Below, one piece after another: positions 1-9,084 of a stretch of 64,000 nucleotides of DNA (positions are counted from its first letter, which is position 1; each line of letters starts with the position of its first letter). The stretch spans positions 248,001-312,000 of the forward strand of contig NZ_JAFLNF010000002.1 of the NCBI RefSeq assembly GCF_017313085.1, in the 5' to 3' direction. Both the position numbers and the translations under genes were made by a program. Under the pieces are notes generated by a model. That model saw only the letters and a list, made by a program, of their open reading frames with translations, searched no databases and had not been told where the DNA came from. This DNA comes from Roseibium limicola. Its GTDB lineage: Bacteria > Pseudomonadota > Alphaproteobacteria > Rhizobiales > Stappiaceae.

Positions 1-1
1 G

Positions 2-916
2 GAAGGCACGGCCAAAGAAGTTCTCGACCATCCGACCCACGACTATACCCGCAAGCTGATTGCTGCCATCCCGACACTTCACACCGGCGACGCCTCTGCA
101 CCGATTGAAACCGCCCCCGCGCTGGAGGTTATCGGCCTGACCAAGTCGTATCGTTCCGGCGGTGGGTTCTTCGGCGGCCCGGAGCGCATCGTCCATGCGG
201 TGAAGGATATTTCCTTCAAGCTTGGCACAGGTGAAACTCTTGGGGTTGTCGGCGAAAGCGGATCGGGTAAATCCAGCGTCGGTCGCTGTCTGGTGCGTCT
301 GCAGAACCCGGATGCCGGCTCTGTCCTGCTGGATGGCGAGGATATGGCACATCTGTCCGGTGAAAAGCTGCGGACCGCCCGCAAGTCGATCCAGATGATC
401 TTTCAGGACCCCTTCGCCTCGCTCAACCCGCGCTCCAAGGTCGGCCGTATTATTGCCGAAGGCCCCATTGCTCACGGCACACCGTCAAAGCAGGCCTATG
501 CGCGGGCGGCGGAGCTTCTCGAACTGGTTGGTCTCGACCCGTCCGCCATTGACCGCTATCCGCACGAGTTCTCAGGCGGCCAGCGCCAACGCATCGGCAT
601 TGCCAGGGCTCTCGCACTGGAACCGAAAATCATCATCGCCGACGAGGCTGTCTCGGCGCTCGATGTCTCAATCCAGGCCCAGGTTCTCGACCTGCTCGAT
701 GACCTCAAGAAGAAGCTCAACCTCTCCCTGGTGTTCATCACCCACGATCTGCGTGTCGCAGCCCAGATCTGCGACCGTATCGCCGTGATGCAACGCGGCG
801 AGCTGGTCGAGCTTGGCACCGCCGACGAAATCTTCAACGCCCCGAAACAGGACTACACCCGCTCGCTCATCGAGGCCATTCCAGGCCGACAGCGGGAACT
901 GGAAGCCGCATCATGA
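2..916 (+). CDS. Oligopeptide/dipeptide ABC transporter ATP-binding protein, fused two-domain type (5' end outside window)
   Basis: This is an open frame that runs in from before the window. The first 20 or so codons encode the C-terminal tail of one ABC ATPase (HDYTRKLIAAIP, the oligopeptide-type tail), followed by a linker and a complete second ATPase. The second domain shows Walker A GESGSGKS, the Q-loop in MIFQDPFASLNPR, signature FSGGQRQRIGIARA and Walker B IIIADEAVSALD, and it repeats the same tail (DYTRSLIEAIP). This is the DppD-DppF or GsiA-like tandem arrangement that energises import of small peptides or related solutes across the inner membrane. The stop overlaps the start of the next gene (ATGA), so both are in one operon. 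The substrate cannot be read from the ATPase. Confidence 0.88.
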   Translation, partial: EGTAKEVLDHPTHDYTRKLIAAIPTLHTGDASAPIETAPALEVIGLTKSYRSGGGFFGGPERIVHAVKDISFKLGTGETLGVVGESGSGKSSVGRCLVRLQNPDAGSVLLDGEDMAHLSGEKLRTARKSIQMIFQDPFASLNPRSKVGRIIAEGPIAHGTPSKQAYARAAELLELVGLDPSAIDRYPHEFSGGQRQRIGIARALALEPKIIIADEAVSALDVSIQAQVLDLLDDLKKKLNLSLVFITHDLRVAAQICDRIAVMQRGELVELGTADEIFNAPKQDYTRSLIEAIPGRQRELEAAS

Positions 917-2235
917 CAGACACCCCATCGTCGCTTCTCTCCGAGGAGCTGAACAAGGCCATCCTGCAATCCGTCGAGGATGGCTTTTCTGAGCAGATCG
1001 ATTTCACCTCCGACATGATCCGCTTCCCCTCCCTGCGCGGCAAGGAACGCCCAGCGCAGGAATGGCTTGCAGACGACCTGAAAAAGCGCGGCTATCCGGT
1101 CGAGAGTTTCGTCGTCGACGTGGAGAAGATCCACGATCATCCGGGCTTTTCGCCGGTCAACGTCGATTACTCCGACGCGCTCAACGTCATCGCCACCCAC
1201 ACCCCGCGAGAGATCAAGGGAAAGTCGCTGATCCTCAACGGCCATATGGATGTGGTGCCGGAAGGCCCGCACGACATGTGGGAGGTCTCTCCCCCCTATG
1301 AGCCCAAGGTGGTTGGAGACTGGCTCTACGGCCGTGGCGGTGGCGACATGAAAGCCGGCATTGCCGCCAACATCTTCGCCCTCGAAGCCCTGAAGCGTAT
1401 CGGCTACCAGCCGGCAGCAAAGGTTCACATCCAGTCGGTGGTGGAAGAAGAGTGCACAGGCAACGGGGCGCTCGCCTGTCTGGTGGAAGGCTATACCGCC
1501 GATGCTGCCATCATCCCCGAGCCGGAAGACGAGCAGCTGGTGCGCGCCAACTGCGGCGTTCTGTGGTTTGAAGTCATGGTATCCGGCCACCCGGTGCATG
1601 TGCGCGAAGCAGGCACCGGCGCCAACGCCATCGAAGCCAGCTTTCGGGTGATCGAAAGCCTGAAGCAGATGACCGAAGAGTGGAACGCCGAGAAGGTCAA
1701 CCACCGCTACTTCGAAGAGCTGGAGCATCCGATCAACTTCAACGTCGGGCAGATCGAAGGCGGCGACTGGGCCTCCTCTGTACCTGCCTGGTGCAAGATG
1801 CAGTGCCGCATCGCCATCTACCCCGGCGACGACCCGAAGGACCGGGCCAAGCAGATCGAGGAGCATCTGGCCAAGGATCTGGCCGGTGACAGCTTCCTCG
1901 GCAATCGGCCACCGCAAATCACCTGGAACGGCTTCTTCGCCCGGGGCTATGTGCTGGAAGAAAACACCGAGGCTGAAAAAGCCCTGGCCGTCGCCCATCG
2001 CCGCGCCACCAACAAGGAGCTGACCAGCTTCGTGACACCAGGCTATCTCGATGCCCGTGTCTTCGTCATCTATGCCGATATGCCGTGTCTGGTCTATGGC
2101 CCGGTCACCGAGAGCATTCACGGCTTTGACGAGCGGGTCAGCCTGTCCTCGATCAAGCGGGTGACAGGCGCCATTGCGCTGTTCATTGCCAGCTGGTGTG
2201 GACTTGAGAAAATCGAGGCCGGAGACGCCAAGTGA
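913..2235 (+). CDS. M20 family metallo-deacylase (ArgE/DapE-like)
   Basis: 440 residues, cytoplasmic by lack of a signal. The di-zinc M20 signatures are present: GHMDVVP at about 110-116 (His and Asp ligand), GRGGGDMKAG at about 140-149 with the bridging Asp, and an EEE triplet near 178-180 containing the general base and a ligand. A lid-type dimerisation domain follows at about 200-320. Family members hydrolyse N-acyl amino acids, N-succinyl-diaminopimelate or small peptides. The translational overlap with the ABC ATPase upstream and the dehydrogenase downstream suggests catabolism of an imported acylated amino compound. The substrate is not determined by sequence. Confidence 0.85.
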   Translation: MTDTPSSLLSEELNKAILQSVEDGFSEQIDFTSDMIRFPSLRGKERPAQEWLADDLKKRGYPVESFVVDVEKIHDHPGFSPVNVDYSDALNVIATHTPREIKGKSLILNGHMDVVPEGPHDMWEVSPPYEPKVVGDWLYGRGGGDMKAGIAANIFALEALKRIGYQPAAKVHIQSVVEEECTGNGALACLVEGYTADAAIIPEPEDEQLVRANCGVLWFEVMVSGHPVHVREAGTGANAIEASFRVIESLKQMTEEWNAEKVNHRYFEELEHPINFNVGQIEGGDWASSVPAWCKMQCRIAIYPGDDPKDRAKQIEEHLAKDLAGDSFLGNRPPQITWNGFFARGYVLEENTEAEKALAVAHRRATNKELTSFVTPGYLDARVFVIYADMPCLVYGPVTESIHGFDERVSLSSIKRVTGAIALFIASWCGLEKIEAGDAK

Positions 2236-3200
2236 TGCGAGATGCCCCAGTTGAGGGCGTCTATCTCAGCGGTGTCTATGACCTGCAGGAGATCTACGCC
2301 CATCACTTCGCCCCGTTTGCCGATCGCGTGCGCATTCGTCTGCCGAAGGACATTGAAGATCCGTCAAAGATCACCTTTGCCGTCACCTGGCTGCCGACCG
2401 CCGATGCCTTCGACGCATTCCCAAATGTGCAGCTGGCCTGTTCCATCGCCGCCGGCGTCGACAGTATCGTCACCTGCCCCAGCCTGCCCGACCACGTGCA
2501 TGTGACACGGGTGCAGGACGACAACCAGGCCGACCTGATGGCCGGGTTCGCCGCCTGGCACGTGATCTGGCATCACCGCAACATGGGGTTCTATCTCGAC
2601 CGTCAGGCCAAGGGCGTCTGGGAACATCAGAACTTCGACCGGGCCCCAAGCCCGAAGGACTATACGGTCGGCATTCTCGGCTACGGCCTGATGGGCAAAG
2701 CAATCGGCACAGCCGTTGCTGCCATGGGCTTTCCGGTGGTGGCAGCCGTGCGCAGCGCGCCATCTGACCCGGCACCCGCCGGGGTAACGTTTGAAACCGG
2801 CGAAGGCTCGATCCAGCGCGTAGCGGCCCGATCCAGCGCCCTGATCAACGTGCTGCCGCTGACCGAAGCCACCGAAGGTATTCTCAACCGCCAACTGTTT
2901 GACGTCATGCCCAAGGGCGCGGTGCTGATCCAGCTTGGCCGCGGGCGCCATCTGGTCGATGCCGATCTGGATGCCGCCCTTGACAGTGGCCAGCTGGCCG
3001 GCGCGTCGCTGGATGTCTTCCATGTCGAGCCGCTGGCCGAAGACCATCCCTGGTGGCGTGACCCGCGTATTCTTGTGACCCCGCATCAGGCCAGCGATTC
3101 GTCGCGTGCCCTGATGGCGACCCAGGTGACCGAAGCCGCCTGCTCCGTTGCCCGAGGCGAAACACCCGCCCACACAGTGGACAAGCGCCGCGGCTACTGA
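2235..3200 (+). CDS. ghrA: D-2-hydroxyacid dehydrogenase, glyoxylate/hydroxypyruvate reductase A-like
   Basis: 321 residues from the ATG that shares one base with the preceding stop (TGATG); a GTG three bases earlier is possible. The Rossmann motif GILGYGLMG lies near 147-155. The catalytic Arg is in the LIQLGRGRHLVD segment. The C-terminal LDVFHVEPLAEDHPWW and TPHQAS segments supply the Glu and His of the active site. The closest family pattern is GhrA, which reduces glyoxylate or hydroxypyruvate with NAD(P)H. In this operon it may reduce a 2-keto acid released by the flanking deacylases, which is inference. The usual VNxxRG/LARG active-site strand reads QLGRG here. Confidence 0.8.
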   Translation: MRDAPVEGVYLSGVYDLQEIYAHHFAPFADRVRIRLPKDIEDPSKITFAVTWLPTADAFDAFPNVQLACSIAAGVDSIVTCPSLPDHVHVTRVQDDNQADLMAGFAAWHVIWHHRNMGFYLDRQAKGVWEHQNFDRAPSPKDYTVGILGYGLMGKAIGTAVAAMGFPVVAAVRSAPSDPAPAGVTFETGEGSIQRVAARSSALINVLPLTEATEGILNRQLFDVMPKGAVLIQLGRGRHLVDADLDAALDSGQLAGASLDVFHVEPLAEDHPWWRDPRILVTPHQASDSSRALMATQVTEAACSVARGETPAHTVDKRRGY

Positions 3201-3219
3201 GCCCGGCCTGGAAAGACAG

Positions 3220-4257
3220 ATGATGAAAGCGATTTTTGACGAGCGTCAGCTAAAGCACAACCCGGAACGCTATTTCCGCCGTGGGGCCTATATCCCCCAT
3301 CCCGAGCAGCCGGAACGCGCCATTCTCATCCGCGACATGCTGGTGAAGAACGGCTTTGCCATCGACACACCGTCGGATTACGGCGTCGAGCCGATCAAGG
3401 CGGTGCATGATCCGGCCTATGTCGACTTCTGGAAGGATGCCCATGCCCGCTGGCGCGCCGAAGCCGGCGACGCGGAAGCCATTCCGACCTATCATCCCGG
3501 ACGCCGCGCCGGTCGCCCCTCGTCGTCGATCTACGGCCAGCTCGGCTGGTGGGCGACAGACACCTCCGTGCCGCTCACAGAAAACACCTACGAGGCGATC
3601 TACTGGTCGGCCCAGACGGCGATCGAGGCCGCCAACCGCGTTGTCGGCGGCGAGCGCATGGTCTACGGCCTGTGCCGACCGCCCGGTCACCACGCGTTGT
3701 CGAATGGCGCCAACGGCTTCTGCATCTTCAACAATGCCGCCGTTGCCGCCCAGGAGCTGCGCAAGTCTTATGGCAAGGTCGCGGTGTTCGACATCGACAC
3801 CCACACCGGCAACGGCACGATGGATATCTTCTATGATCGCGCCGACGTTTTCGTCTGCTCGCTGCATGTCGATCCGGACGTCTATCCAACCTATTACCTC
3901 GGCTACGCGGATGAAACCGGGGAAGGTGCCGGCCAAGGCGCCACCCTCAACCTGACGCTGCAACCCGGTGATGGTGTCGAGGCCATCCTGACCCGCTTCC
4001 GCGAAGGCGTGAAAGCCATTCAGAACTTCGGTGCCGACGCACTGGTGATCTCGCTGGGGTTCGACATGGCCGAGGATGACCCGCTCTCGGTCGTCGGCAT
4101 GACCGGAGAGGGTTTCGCCACCATGGCCCGCGAAATCGTCGCCATGGATCTGCCGACCGCACTGATCCAGGAAGGCGGCTACCTCGGTCCTTCCTTGCAG
4201 AACAACGCAGAAGTCTTCCTCACCACCTGCCGGGATGAGCTGCTAAAGACCGGCTGA
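3220..4257 (+). CDS. Acetylpolyamine amidohydrolase, class II histone-deacetylase-like (AphA type)
   Basis: 345 residues from the ATG at 3220, preceded by GGAAAG; the open frame extends upstream but overlaps the previous gene without a good ribosome site. Zinc-hydrolase motifs are clear: RPPGHH (His157-His158), DIDTHTGNGT (Asp193 and His195 ligands), GFDMAEDDP (Asp282 ligand) and EGGY (Tyr321). Spacing and length fit bacterial acetylpolyamine amidohydrolases such as Mycoplana AphA, which remove acetate from N-acetylated putrescine, cadaverine or spermidine. It is the last gene of the plus-strand operon with a peptide-type ABC ATPase and an M20 deacylase, consistent with use of acetylated amines. 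The natural substrate is inferred. Confidence 0.85.
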   Translation: MMKAIFDERQLKHNPERYFRRGAYIPHPEQPERAILIRDMLVKNGFAIDTPSDYGVEPIKAVHDPAYVDFWKDAHARWRAEAGDAEAIPTYHPGRRAGRPSSSIYGQLGWWATDTSVPLTENTYEAIYWSAQTAIEAANRVVGGERMVYGLCRPPGHHALSNGANGFCIFNNAAVAAQELRKSYGKVAVFDIDTHTGNGTMDIFYDRADVFVCSLHVDPDVYPTYYLGYADETGEGAGQGATLNLTLQPGDGVEAILTRFREGVKAIQNFGADALVISLGFDMAEDDPLSVVGMTGEGFATMAREIVAMDLPTALIQEGGYLGPSLQNNAEVFLTTCRDELLKTG

Positions 4258-4310
4258 CACCCCTCGTTTGCCAGGCTTCGGGCTAAGGCCGGTCCCGCAC
4301 CCAACCTCTC

Positions 4311-4341
4311 AGAACGCCGGCCGGACCCCCGCCGGCGTTCT
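4311..4341. terminator. Hairpin in the convergent gap, probable bidirectional terminator
   Basis: A perfect 11-bp inverted repeat (AGAACGCCGGC / GCCGGCGTTCT) with a 9-nt loop sits between the convergent deacetylase and amidohydrolase genes. The T-tract is short (TTGGCATTT), so termination may be partial. Nothing else was recognised in the 151-bp gap. Confidence 0.6.
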
Positions 4342-4408
4342 TGGCATTTCGGGAGGCTTAGGGGTATCCGGCCCAAGTCGCAGCTTGGCGCACCAATCAC
4401 ACCTCGGC

Positions 4409-5632
4409 TTACACAGGCTCAAAAAGCTGAGCCGCGGCCTGTTCAAACGTCATCCGGCCGTCCTTGAAGCCCCACAGCGGTCGGGCGATCTCCGAGACAA
4501 CCTGCACTCCGTCACGGGCAGGCAGGGCGACGAAGGTCGCCGCCTCGCCGACGGCGATCCGGTTGGACTGATTGATCAATCGTCTGGGCGCCTCCGTCAC
4601 CATGTCAAAGCAGGCTTGCAACGCGCTGGCGCCGCTGAGCTGATGAACATTGGCATAGAGGTTGGCTATGCGCGACAGCGAGCAATCACCATACGGTGTG
4701 AAAGGGTTCAGCACATTGTTGGTGGAGACGGTGCAACACACGCCATGTTCGTGAAAGACGTGCGCTGGAGCAACCCCACGCGGCACAAGGTGATCCTCAC
4801 CGCGTCCCATCAGGAAGAGATCCGTTGCCGGGAGCACGGTCAGGGCAATTCCCGCATGCTTGAGAAGGGCCACGGTGTCCATCAGTGCGGCGCGCGGCAG
4901 GGCCGACAACTTCGTCACATGGCCAATGGCCACCCGGCCTTGCCACCCATGTGACACCGTCTGCCGGGCGATTTCGTCCAGATGCCGCCAGGTTGGGTCC
5001 AGGTCGAAGTCCAGATGAAAATCCAGATCCACGTCATGGGCCTTTGCCATATCGAATAGAATGGCGATCTGGGCGTGCGGATCGCTGTCCACATAGGGGC
5101 ATCCCCCAAGCAGGTCGGCGCCTTTCTGCAGGGCCTCTTCCAAAAGCGTCTGCGTTCCGGGATAGTTGGTCAAACCCTCCTGCGGGAAAACGCAAATTTG
5201 CAGATCAACAGCCCAGGCAAAATCGTGTTTCAGTTTCACAACCGCATCGAACCCGGCAAGCCCAATGCCCGGGTCTATTTCGACGTGGGTACGCATGGCG
5301 TTGGTGCCCTGGACGATTGCCTTTTCAAGCACCCGCTTGCCGCGCGCATAGACGTCTTCGGCGGTAAAGCTTTTCTTGGCGGCACCGACAGAGGCAATGG
5401 CCCCTTCCAGCGTGCCCGTCTCGTTATGGCAACGATCCAGAATGCAGGCCTTGTCGAGATGGATATGGCTTTCCACGAAACCCGCCACAAGCAGAGCGCC
5501 CTCAGCGTCCCGCTCGGGTCCATCTGCAGCCAGGCCCGGCCCCATAGCCTCGATCCGGCCCGCCTTGATGGCCAGGTCGATAAGCCCGTCAAATTCAGCA
5601 ACCCTGACATTGCGAATGATCAGATCGGTCAT
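4409..5632 (-). CDS. Amidohydrolase family protein, cytosine-deaminase-like subgroup with altered catalytic residues
   Basis: 407 residues with a composite N-/C-terminal beta sandwich and TIM barrel. The first metal motif is present (ESHIHLDKA, His56 and His58), as are later histidines (FHLDF, His206; IGHVTK, His238). By position relative to bacterial cytosine deaminase, the proton-shuttling Glu after the third His is Phe209, and the metal-binding Asp of the HDD motif is replaced in STNNVLNP (Asn305/306). It is therefore unlikely to be an ordinary cytosine deaminase; it could hydrolyse another cyclic amide or lack hydrolytic activity. Its start overlaps the stop of the fused transporter gene (ATGA), so uptake and processing of one compound is the likely context. 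Confidence 0.75.
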   Translation of the reverse strand: MTDLIIRNVRVAEFDGLIDLAIKAGRIEAMGPGLAADGPERDAEGALLVAGFVESHIHLDKACILDRCHNETGTLEGAIASVGAAKKSFTAEDVYARGKRVLEKAIVQGTNAMRTHVEIDPGIGLAGFDAVVKLKHDFAWAVDLQICVFPQEGLTNYPGTQTLLEEALQKGADLLGGCPYVDSDPHAQIAILFDMAKAHDVDLDFHLDFDLDPTWRHLDEIARQTVSHGWQGRVAIGHVTKLSALPRAALMDTVALLKHAGIALTVLPATDLFLMGRGEDHLVPRGVAPAHVFHEHGVCCTVSTNNVLNPFTPYGDCSLSRIANLYANVHQLSGASALQACFDMVTEAPRRLINQSNRIAVGEAATFVALPARDGVQVVSEIARPLWGFKDGRMTFEQAAAQLFEPV

Positions 5633-8145
5633 TGAACGGCCTCCCGCCTGTCGGCAGTCTCGCCACCGCCCAGGTAGGCTGCGGTCAACCGCTCATCCGC
5701 GATCAGATCTTTCGCCGGTCCCTCCATGACGATGCGCCCCTGTTCCAGAACGTAGCCATAGTCGGCCACCGAGAGCGCCAGCGAGGCCATCTGATCGACC
5801 AGCAGGATCGTGATCCCGTCATCGCGCAGTTCACCAAGGATCGCATAGAGTTCGTTGATCATCGCAGGTGCAAGGCCAAGCGAGGGCTCGTCCAGTAACA
5901 GCACACTTGGACGTCCCATGAGACCACGGGCAATCGCCATCATCTGCTGCTCGCCACCTGACAGGAGCCCTGCCCGGCTGTGCAGCCGATCCTTCAGTCT
6001 GGGAAAGCGCGCCAGCAGCGCATCGATTTCATCCCCCGACATGGCTTTCCGACGCTTGTAGGCGCCCAGCTCGATGTTTTCGAGAACGGTCAACTCCGGG
6101 AACACCTGACGCCCTTCGGGCACCAGAACCAGTCCGCGTCCGACCAGGTCATGAGGCGCAAGCGTATGAACCGGGTCGTCGTTGAGAATGATGCTTCCCT
6201 CTACTGGGCGATGCAGGCCGGACAGGGCCGACAGAAACGTCGACTTGCCCGCCCCGTTTGCCCCCAATAGAGCAACCATTTCCCCTGGACGAACCTTGAC
6301 GGACACATCTTTCAAGACCGGGGCGGCACCATATCCGGCCGTCAGTTTCAAGGTCGACAGAACCGGCGTTTGCACGGTCTCAAGCTGGCCCTTGCGCGGC
6401 AACGCCGGCGCTGAGCCGTCGCCCAGGTAGGCAGCAATAACGGTTTCGTTTGCCTGAATTTCCGCAGGGGTGCCAAAGGCGATCGGTTTTCCGGCATCGA
6501 CGGCCTGAATCCGGTCGGAAATCCCCATGACAAGCTCCATGTCATGCTCGACCAACACCACCGCCAGTCCGAGATCCGCGATCTTGCGGAGGATGACTGC
6601 CAGCTGATCCTTGTCCGCACGCATCAGCCCTGCGGCCGGCTCATCCAGCAAGAGAACACCGGGTTTCATGGCCAGTGCGCGGGCGATCTCGACAAGGCGG
6701 CGATCAACATGCGGCAGGTCACCGGCACGCTTGTCAAAGTCTCCCATATAGCCGCAATACCGCAGCAGCCCTGCGGCCAGTGCGAGGTTCTCAGCTGATT
6801 CCACCTTCGCCAGGGGCTGGCCGAGACGCCCCCTGGACAGGCCGGAGATAACATTGGCGACGACGCTCATGTTTTCGAACAGTTTCGTCGTCTGGTAGGT
6901 GCGCGCGATACCGGATCGCGCCGCCTCAAAAGCCGGCAATCCCGAAAGGGCTTTTCCGGACAGAAGAATGTTGCCATCTGTCGGCTTGTAAAAGCCGCTG
7001 ATCATATTGAGGATTGTCGTCTTGCCCGCGCCATTCGGTCCAATGATGGAGGTGACAGCGCCGGCAGGCAGCGACAGGCTGACGGAATCGACTGCCCGCA
7101 CCCCGCCAAAGGAAATGCCCAGATTTTCAATTTCAAGTTTGTCAGGCTTCGGGTAACCGGCAAGCAGCGTTTCAATATCAGCAGCCGACTTGGGCAGGAT
7201 CTTTCGGCCGGGCTTTGGCAGGTAGGCTGCGACGGACCCCACAAGACCGCGCGGTGCGATGAGCAGAACGCCCACCAGCAAGGCGCCAAAGAACAACAGC
7301 CGGTATTCCGCCAGACCAGACAGAAACTCCGGCAGGAGCACCGTGACCAGAGCCCCCGCCAGCGGCCCAAGCACGCTCCCCGCCCCACCGATCAGAACCG
7401 CAAAGAGAAACAGGATCGACTGGGAGAAGGGAAAATTGCTTGGCGCAATGAACATCATCAGCGGTGTGAACAATGCGCCCGCCAGACCTGCCATGGCAGC
7501 GGCAATGGCAAAAGCCGCCAGCTTCACGACAAACGGTTTGTATCCGAGCGAAGAGGCCGCGATTTCCGCATCGCGGATGCCTGTCATGGCCATGCCCCAG
7601 CCGCTGTCCGCCAACCGGCGACAAAGGTAGAGCGACAGACCGGCCAGACAGATGCTGAACAGAACGAGATCCGTTTCGGACAGCACATAGCTTCCAATCT
7701 CGGGCATGGGGAACCCCATCAACCCGTTCTGCCCACCGGTCATCGAGCGCCATTCGACCGCGCCGTGCTCCACGATGAAGGCGAAGGCAATGGTCACCAT
7801 GGCAAGGAAAGGTCCCGCCATGCGAACGGCTGGAATGGCAAGCAGACACCCTGCCACCCCGGCGACAAACCCGGCAGCCGGCAACACGAGCCAGAAGCTG
7901 ACACCATTGAGCAACAGAATGCCGGAGGTGTAGGCCCCAATGGCGAAGAACCCGACTTGCCCGAGCGAGACAAGCCCGGTCAGTCCATAGAGCACATTCA
8001 ACCCCACACAAAGCACCGTCGTCAGCGCCACCAGGCCCATGACGAACTGAATGTAGCCGCCGCTGGCGAGCGTCAGGATGAGCCCACCGACAGTTAGCGC
8101 GAGGATGGACAGGTCAAGTCCGGTCCGGGACATGAAATTTAACAT
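5629..8145 (-). CDS. livMGF: Fused branched-chain-amino-acid-type ABC transporter: LivM permease + LivG ATPase + LivF ATPase
   Basis: 838 residues holding three proteins in one chain. About 1-310 is a LivM-type inner-membrane permease (multiple hydrophobic segments, LVSLGQVGFFAIGAYTS near the N-terminus). About 340-590 is a LivG-type ATPase (GPNGAGKTT, LPHVDRRLVEIARAL, LLLDEPAAGL). About 600-830 is a LivF-type ATPase (GANGAGKST, LSGGEQQMMAIARGL, LLLDEPSLGLAP). No stop or frameshift separates them, and ABC motifs are intact in both ATPases. The separate LivH permease gene lies 9 bp upstream and the binding protein follows the usual order. Fusion of all three is unusual, since LivM-LivG fusions are more common. 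Substrate: an amino acid, amide or urea-like compound, not resolvable here. Confidence 0.9.
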   Translation of the reverse strand: MLNFMSRTGLDLSILALTVGGLILTLASGGYIQFVMGLVALTTVLCVGLNVLYGLTGLVSLGQVGFFAIGAYTSGILLLNGVSFWLVLPAAGFVAGVAGCLLAIPAVRMAGPFLAMVTIAFAFIVEHGAVEWRSMTGGQNGLMGFPMPEIGSYVLSETDLVLFSICLAGLSLYLCRRLADSGWGMAMTGIRDAEIAASSLGYKPFVVKLAAFAIAAAMAGLAGALFTPLMMFIAPSNFPFSQSILFLFAVLIGGAGSVLGPLAGALVTVLLPEFLSGLAEYRLLFFGALLVGVLLIAPRGLVGSVAAYLPKPGRKILPKSAADIETLLAGYPKPDKLEIENLGISFGGVRAVDSVSLSLPAGAVTSIIGPNGAGKTTILNMISGFYKPTDGNILLSGKALSGLPAFEAARSGIARTYQTTKLFENMSVVANVISGLSRGRLGQPLAKVESAENLALAAGLLRYCGYMGDFDKRAGDLPHVDRRLVEIARALAMKPGVLLLDEPAAGLMRADKDQLAVILRKIADLGLAVVLVEHDMELVMGISDRIQAVDAGKPIAFGTPAEIQANETVIAAYLGDGSAPALPRKGQLETVQTPVLSTLKLTAGYGAAPVLKDVSVKVRPGEMVALLGANGAGKSTFLSALSGLHRPVEGSIILNDDPVHTLAPHDLVGRGLVLVPEGRQVFPELTVLENIELGAYKRRKAMSGDEIDALLARFPRLKDRLHSRAGLLSGGEQQMMAIARGLMGRPSVLLLDEPSLGLAPAMINELYAILGELRDDGITILLVDQMASLALSVADYGYVLEQGRIVMEGPAKDLIADERLTAAYLGGGETADRREAVQ

Positions 8146-8154
8146 AGGAATTCC

Positions 8155-9030
8155 TCAGACCTTCTTGACCGCAGGACGTCCGAAAAGCCCATCCGGCTTC
8201 CAGGTCAGCGCCAGTATCAACAGGGCGAACACAATGATATAGGTGGAGGACGAGCCGAAATAGGTCGTCACCAGTGCCTCGACCAGACCGTAGATGAAAC
8301 CGGCGAGCATCACACCGGACGCCGAGGTCATGCCGCCCAGAATGGCAACCGCGAAAGCTTTCAGACCAAACAGCGTGCCCATGTCGGAATGGACCGAAAG
8401 CAAGGGGGCGATCAGCAGACCTGCACCGCCGGCCAGCATGGCGGACAGGGCGAAAGAGCCCGAAACCATGGCGGTTGTATTGATCCCCATCAGCCGGGCT
8501 GCCTGACCATTTTGCACCACAGCCAGCAATGCCCGACCCTGAAGCGTCTTGCGGAACAGGAAATGCAGGGCAAGTGCAACGCCGACGGCGGCAATCGGGA
8601 TCAGGACCTGCTGCGGATAAATTCCGGTTCCGGCAAACTGCCAGGTGGATTGAGTAAGGCTTGAGGCCAGCGTGCGCGGTTCGTTGCCGAAGGTGAAAAG
8701 CACCGCATTGTCCAGGAAGATGCCGCCAGCGACTGTCGCCATCAGCCAGGCTTCGGAATTGCGCTCCACGAAGGGGCGCACCAGCAGAACTTCAACAAGC
8801 ATGCCGAAGCCGCCGCAGCACAGGACCGCCAAGGGATAGGCAATCATCCAGTTCATCCCGAGGCGCTCAATGAATACATATCCCAGGACCGCCCCAAGCA
8901 TCACGACGCTTCCCTGGGCAAAATTGACGGTCTGCGAGACGGAATAGGTGATCTGGAAGCCGAGGGCGATCAAGCCGTACATGCTGCCGAGTCCAATTCC
9001 ACTAACCAGGGCGGCGATCAGTAAGGTCAT
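8155..9030 (-). CDS. livH: Branched-chain-amino-acid-type ABC transporter permease LivH
   Basis: 291 residues, with about eight hydrophobic segments and the LivH hallmarks (GLGSMYGLIALGFQITYSV near the N-terminus, QTVNFAQGSVVML, and the cytoplasmic EAA-like loop GLKAFAVAILGGM). It pairs with the LivM part of the fused downstream protein to form the translocation pore in the inner membrane. It lies between the binding-protein gene upstream and the fused transporter gene 9 bp downstream, on the same strand. Confidence 0.9.
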   Translation of the reverse strand: MTLLIAALVSGIGLGSMYGLIALGFQITYSVSQTVNFAQGSVVMLGAVLGYVFIERLGMNWMIAYPLAVLCCGGFGMLVEVLLVRPFVERNSEAWLMATVAGGIFLDNAVLFTFGNEPRTLASSLTQSTWQFAGTGIYPQQVLIPIAAVGVALALHFLFRKTLQGRALLAVVQNGQAARLMGINTTAMVSGSFALSAMLAGGAGLLIAPLLSVHSDMGTLFGLKAFAVAILGGMTSASGVMLAGFIYGLVEALVTTYFGSSSTYIIVFALLILALTWKPDGLFGRPAVKKV

Positions 9031-9084
9031 ATGTTTTTTCCTGCGCGCGAAGGCGGGAGAGGATGGGTGTCGTCAGAGCAAGCA

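Noticed and set aside
4268..4954. 228-codon plus-strand frame over the terminator hairpin and the amidohydrolase 3' end
   Set aside because: It starts in the terminator region and runs antisense to a well-supported gene.
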